This document shows positions 60,680-64,000 of a DNA stretch of 64,000 bases, piece by piece; position 1 is the stretch's first letter, and every line of letters begins with the position of its first letter. This DNA comes from CALARM01 sp964431735 (GTDB lineage Bacteria; Vulcanimicrobiota; SpSt-956; JAKJGF01). A program made the translations under genes and the position numbers. The stretch covers positions 7,547 to 71,546 of the forward strand of contig CAYSLJ010000010.1 of NCBI GenBank assembly GCA_964431735.1, read 5' to 3'. The notes below the pieces were generated by a model. It saw only the letters and a list, made by a program, of their open reading frames with translations. It was not told the DNA's origin and did no database searches.

Positions 60680-62071
60680 TCACTGATTTAATTCTTTCAA
60701 AATATCAGTCAGAAGATCTATACCGAATTTTACTGTATCCACACCAATCCTTTCATCATTACCATGAGCTGTATCGCATTCTTCCGGAGAGTACTTGCAT
60801 GATTCAAATCCATAGGTAATTATACCCAGAGGACGATAGAAAGTACTGTCTGTAGAACTTAAAAGAATAGAGGGTATAAGAGGTACATTATTTCCTCTTT
60901 TCTCTATACATTTCTTCAAAGCTTCTGAAAATTCATTGTTCCAAGGAGAAGAGGTGGAACGGGAAAAATCTTCTATTTTAATATGTACACTGTCATCGCG
61001 GATAATTTCTTTTAATTCTTCTATAAATTTATCCCTGTCCACACCTGGAAGCAATCTGCAGTCAAGAGAGATTGATGCTTCATTTGGTATGGTATTAATC
61101 TTTTCACTTCCTTTAAGACAGGTTATTGATATGGTATTCCTCAGACATGCATTGATTTCAGGAACCTTTGCAATCTCCTGAAGAAAATTTTTATTGTTAA
61201 GAGATGTAGAAAAATCACCGGTATATCCCGGTATTCTGGTAATATCCCTGTTTGCAAGAAGTAATTTTATATATTCCTTTAATTCAGGAATTATCATAAA
61301 TTCAGATTTATAATCCAGTAATCTGTTTGCCGCTCTTATGGCACGGTTTACGGAAGAGTCTTCAACAGGTATGGAACCATGGCCCGGAGTGCCGGTAAAG
61401 GTCAGAGTAATCCACAGAGGAGCCTTCTCCCCTATTGTTACCATATAATATAAAATATTTCCTTTATTATCTGTTACCGCATATCCACCTTCATCAATTA
61501 AAAATTCCGCCCCTTTTATCAGGTCAGATTTTTTTTCTACCATCCATCTTGAACCAAGAGAACCTACTTCTTCATCAGATACGGCAAGTAACATAATATC
61601 TCTTTTAAGATGAACATTCATTCTTTTCAGGTTTATTACAGTCATAAGGTCAACGATAGCCTTCGTTTTCATATCCACTGCCCCTCTGCCGTAAATTTTC
61701 CCGACTTTTATTTCTCCTGAAAAAGGAGGAACTGTCCAGTATTCGGCATCTGCAGGGACAACATCCATATGATGGAGTAATATGACAGGTTTTTTTGTTC
61801 CGTCACCTCTCAGCACGGCAAGAAGATTTGCCCTGTTGTTTCCGAGATCAAAAAGCTGATTTTCTATTCCTTCCCTGTCAAGTATTTTCTTTAAAAACAA
61901 TGCCGTTTTCATTTCATTTCCCGGGGGATTGGTAGTATCCAGGGAAATATATTCCTGCAAATTTTTTATACCTTCATCATATATTGAAAGTTCCTGAGAA
62001 AGTGTATATGAAGATAAGAGACATATTAATAAAAGTACAGAAACTAAAATCCTTTCAACATTTTTTAACAT
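60680..62071 (-). CDS. Secreted M20 family metallopeptidase
   Basis: 463 residues with an N-terminal signal peptide (about 1-25). Zinc-site motifs: LLHHMDVVPAD, GRGAVDMKTKA, SDEEVGSLGSRW with the catalytic glutamate, DEGGY, and the C-terminal TAHGNDERI carrying a histidine ligand. The dimerisation (lid) domain lies about 200-330. Resembles carboxypeptidase/aminoacylase-type M20 enzymes (ArgE/DapE/CPG2 class) acting on N-blocked amino acids or peptides outside the cytoplasm. GAGGAGG precedes the ATG. Confidence 0.92.
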   Translation of the reverse strand: MLKNVERILVSVLLLICLLSSYTLSQELSIYDEGIKNLQEYISLDTTNPPGNEMKTALFLKKILDREGIENQLFDLGNNRANLLAVLRGDGTKKPVILLHHMDVVPADAEYWTVPPFSGEIKVGKIYGRGAVDMKTKAIVDLMTVINLKRMNVHLKRDIMLLAVSDEEVGSLGSRWMVEKKSDLIKGAEFLIDEGGYAVTDNKGNILYYMVTIGEKAPLWITLTFTGTPGHGSIPVEDSSVNRAIRAANRLLDYKSEFMIIPELKEYIKLLLANRDITRIPGYTGDFSTSLNNKNFLQEIAKVPEINACLRNTISITCLKGSEKINTIPNEASISLDCRLLPGVDRDKFIEELKEIIRDDSVHIKIEDFSRSTSSPWNNEFSEALKKCIEKRGNNVPLIPSILLSSTDSTFYRPLGIITYGFESCKYSPEECDTAHGNDERIGVDTVKFGIDLLTDILKELNQ

Positions 62072-62099
62072 AAAAAATACCTCCTCATATTATTTGCTA

Positions 62100-62225
62100 T
62101 CGTGACGCGTGACGCGGGAAAAAGACTTTTATTATATGTTTATGCTCAGGATTCATAAATAATAACCCCGTAATGCGTAATGGGAAGGGATTAAACCCGT
62201 GACGCGTCACGCGTCACGCCCCCCC
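62100..62225. repeat. ACGCGT heptamers and half of an M2 element
   Basis: GTGACGCGTGACGCGGG (62101-62117) continues as AAAAGACTTTTATTATATG and TTTATGCTCAGG, the right half of an inverted M2 copy (to about 62153). A second array, GTGACGCGTCACGCGTCACG, is at 62199-62218. Confidence 0.7.
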
Positions 62226-62248
62226 GGTTATAAAATACACTGTAAACA

Positions 62249-63790
62249 TTACCGATGAATAACAGTAATACGGTCATCAACTTTATTGTCCCACGGCACT
62301 TTACCGGCTTTAAAATATTCAAAAAATTCATCCTGACAGGAACCTGTTCTCTTTCTGTCTTTTGCCGTGTCAAAATCCTTATGCCTTCCCATGGTTTCAT
62401 TTACAAAGATAAAATATTCCCTGTTATCATCCAGTTCTTTTCCTTCCACTGTAAGAGAAACCAGTCTGTGACCTTCCGGGTTTGAAGGGTCATAAGTGTA
62501 TTTCAAAGAACCTGCAGGAATTGCAAGTTCTGTTGCACCGTCGGAAAGACACCTTTCTATATGCTGTCTTATATATTTACCTTTTATGGTGAGTGTAACA
62601 AATCCTTCTTCCGTAAAAGGGAGAGCACTGTAAAGATCTTTTTTCGTAACAGTACCTGCTTTTATATTACCTCTCAATGTTCTGGAATTACATATGCCAC
62701 AGGGAGCACCGGATTTTTTCCAGATTGAATCTGCATGTATCTGATTTAATTTACCCATAAATCTATGGCCGTAAGTGAGATCTTCAGATGCTTCCCCCAT
62801 AACCTCAGAGCCGACTTTTTCAGTTTCTTCAATATAAGGAGCAATGAGTTTCTCTATTTCCGGATCGGGAGGTATTTGATTTGAAATGACAGGAATAAGA
62901 CAGGAACTATAACTTACTATTTTTTTATTCTTAATATAGAGCTCCAGCTTCCCCAGGTATTTCCCCTGAGAGCCGGCCTGAACAATTATAGTATTTCCAA
63001 CTTTTCTGGCATGTTCCAGTTTAGTATGACTGTGTCCTCCTACTATAATATCAATACCTTTAACCTCTGCTGCAAGTTTTTCATCTTCACTCACTCCGAG
63101 ATGGGAAAGTACTATTATAAGGTCTGCTCCTTTCAATTCGGGAAGAATTTTCCTCACTGTTTCTGCAGAACCTTTAAATTCAAGACCTTCTCTTCTGGAT
63201 TTATCTACATAATGTGCTATATCAGGCGTGTCAAGACCGATAACCGCAACTTTTATGCCTTTCATTTCTTTAATTATATATGGTTTTACTCCATCCATAA
63301 CTTTTCCGTCAGAAGTTTTTATTATATTTGCACCCAGTACCGGTGTATTCAGATTGTCCATCATAGATTTAAGGTCATAAAGCCCCCAGGCAAAATCATG
63401 ATTTCCCAGAGTTATGGCATCAAATCCAATCTGTTTAAAAGCATCTGTAACAACTTTTCCCTTTGAAATATAGGAAGCCATTGTACCTTCCGCTATATCT
63501 CCTGCATTCAGAACTATTGTGCCAGCAATGTCTCTTTCTCTTTCCCGATCAATTAATGTCTTCAAACAGGCAATTCCCCCTGTCTTACTATCCCGGGAAA
63601 TTTCCGGTTCTAAAAAAGGCTCAATTGCGCCGTGAAAATCATTTATATGAAGTATATGAAGTTTTATAAGGGATTTATCAGATTGTATATCGGAAGACGT
63701 CTGTCCTGTTGCCACTCCGTAAGATAAGATATATCCGAACATAGACAGAAAAAAAATGACAGAAAAAGGCCTTTTACAAAATTTAAACAT
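62249..63790 (-). CDS. Secreted 5'-nucleotidase / 2',3'-cyclic phosphodiesterase family protein
   Basis: 513 residues. Signal peptide about 1-30. Metallophosphatase domain: ILHINDFHGAIEPF, NAGDIAEGTMAS, ITLGNHDFAWG, VLSHLG and IIVGGHSHTKL supply the two-metal site. The C-terminal 5'-nucleotidase domain contains GICNSRTLRGNI, and the substrate-binding FTEEGFVTLTIKG. Hydrolyses extracellular nucleotides to nucleosides and phosphate (UshA/YfkN type). The NAGD and GNHD signatures are intact; the Asn of the usual NNGGIR-type phrase is altered to CNSRTLR. GGAGGTGA precedes the ATG. Confidence 0.93.
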   Translation of the reverse strand: MFKFCKRPFSVIFFLSMFGYILSYGVATGQTSSDIQSDKSLIKLHILHINDFHGAIEPFLEPEISRDSKTGGIACLKTLIDRERERDIAGTIVLNAGDIAEGTMASYISKGKVVTDAFKQIGFDAITLGNHDFAWGLYDLKSMMDNLNTPVLGANIIKTSDGKVMDGVKPYIIKEMKGIKVAVIGLDTPDIAHYVDKSRREGLEFKGSAETVRKILPELKGADLIIVLSHLGVSEDEKLAAEVKGIDIIVGGHSHTKLEHARKVGNTIIVQAGSQGKYLGKLELYIKNKKIVSYSSCLIPVISNQIPPDPEIEKLIAPYIEETEKVGSEVMGEASEDLTYGHRFMGKLNQIHADSIWKKSGAPCGICNSRTLRGNIKAGTVTKKDLYSALPFTEEGFVTLTIKGKYIRQHIERCLSDGATELAIPAGSLKYTYDPSNPEGHRLVSLTVEGKELDDNREYFIFVNETMGRHKDFDTAKDRKRTGSCQDEFFEYFKAGKVPWDNKVDDRITVIHR

Positions 63791-63959
63791 TGAATCACCT
63801 CCGTAATGAAATTACCTGTAGATGAAATTTACTTTTCTAGTCTTTATGGCATATATCCTTCCTGTATTGAAAAATATCTGACCGATAAATTATTTAGATA
63901 ATTTGCTTTTACATAATTTTCATCTAAAACCTTATTTTTGACTGCGATTTATACGAGAA

Positions 63960-63988
63960 TCGTGACGCGTAACGCGTAACGCGTGACG
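63960..63988. repeat. ACGCGT heptamer array at window end
   Basis: CGTGACG, CGTAACG, CGTAACG, CGTGACG and GGAGGAA, the usual core of M2-type elements. No gene is visible in 63791-64000. Confidence 0.8.
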
Positions 63989-64000
63989 GGAGGAACAGAT

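Noticed and set aside
1..64000. tRNA or rRNA genes
   Set aside because: I read the intergenic spaces and found no cloverleaf-like or conserved rRNA sequence; almost all long spacers are explained by repeats.

Overview
This is about 64 kb of a low-GC (clearly AT-rich) bacterial chromosome from what looks like an uncultivated, free-living lineage. It carries around 50 genes, many with strong Shine-Dalgarno sites and some GTG or TTG starts, using the standard genetic code. Type IV pilus retraction ATPases, a flagellar-type export apparatus, periplasm-type secreted enzymes and many cobalamin-binding radical SAM proteins suggest an anaerobic or micro-aerobic diderm-like bacterium. I cannot name the phylum from sequence alone. 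A run of exactly 100 N at 36000-36099 marks a scaffold join, so this is probably a metagenome assembly.

Layout. 0.3-8 kb: secreted glycerophosphodiesterase, rhomboid protease, secreted unknowns, and a thioredoxin-like/ABC exporter operon. 8-15 kb: DnaJ-TPR, YbjN-like, zinc-ribbon and TerB-like proteins, two YkgJ-type cysteine-cluster/TPR paralogues, and two PilT-type ATPases. 15.8-26.7 kb: housekeeping and metabolism (nth, proC, two-subunit fumarase, a MIO-type ammonia-lyase, UPF0489 plus spermidine synthase, an ECF S-component, a cyclic 2,3-diphosphoglycerate synthetase family protein). 27-41 kb: five B12-binding radical SAM genes around a LysM/SH3/NlpC hydrolase and a large coiled-coil PAS/GAF sensor. 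41-55.5 kb: a flagellar-type secretion locus (fliM, two fliN, fliO, fliP, three FliQ modules in two genes, fliR, flhB, flhA). Unknown acidic or coiled-coil genes lie on one side of it and a protein-glutaminase (deamidase) gene with a 71-codon partner on the other. 56-64 kb: polysaccharide deacetylase, radical SAM-PDZ protein, a second NlpC/P60 hydrolase, M20 peptidase and 5'-nucleotidase.

Two things stand out. First, nearly every longer intergenic space carries arrays of 7-bp units in several sequence families (ACGCGTR, its RTGCGTR/ACGCATY relatives, AGTGART, AGCYGAT, ACCCRAC). Some sit inside small inverted-repeat elements whose copies differ by multiples of 7 bp. The arrays also lie between ribosome binding sites and start codons and supply stop codons of genes. 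Second, the export locus is unusual. It encodes three FliQ modules (one gene is a FliQ-FliQ fusion, another carries a signal-like N-terminal extension), an FlhB with NPTE instead of NPTH, and a FliM without a recognisable CheY-binding N-terminus. It lies next to a deamidase that would make a plausible exported effector. Together these suggest a flagellum-derived secretion machine that may not drive ordinary motility; this last step is inference.
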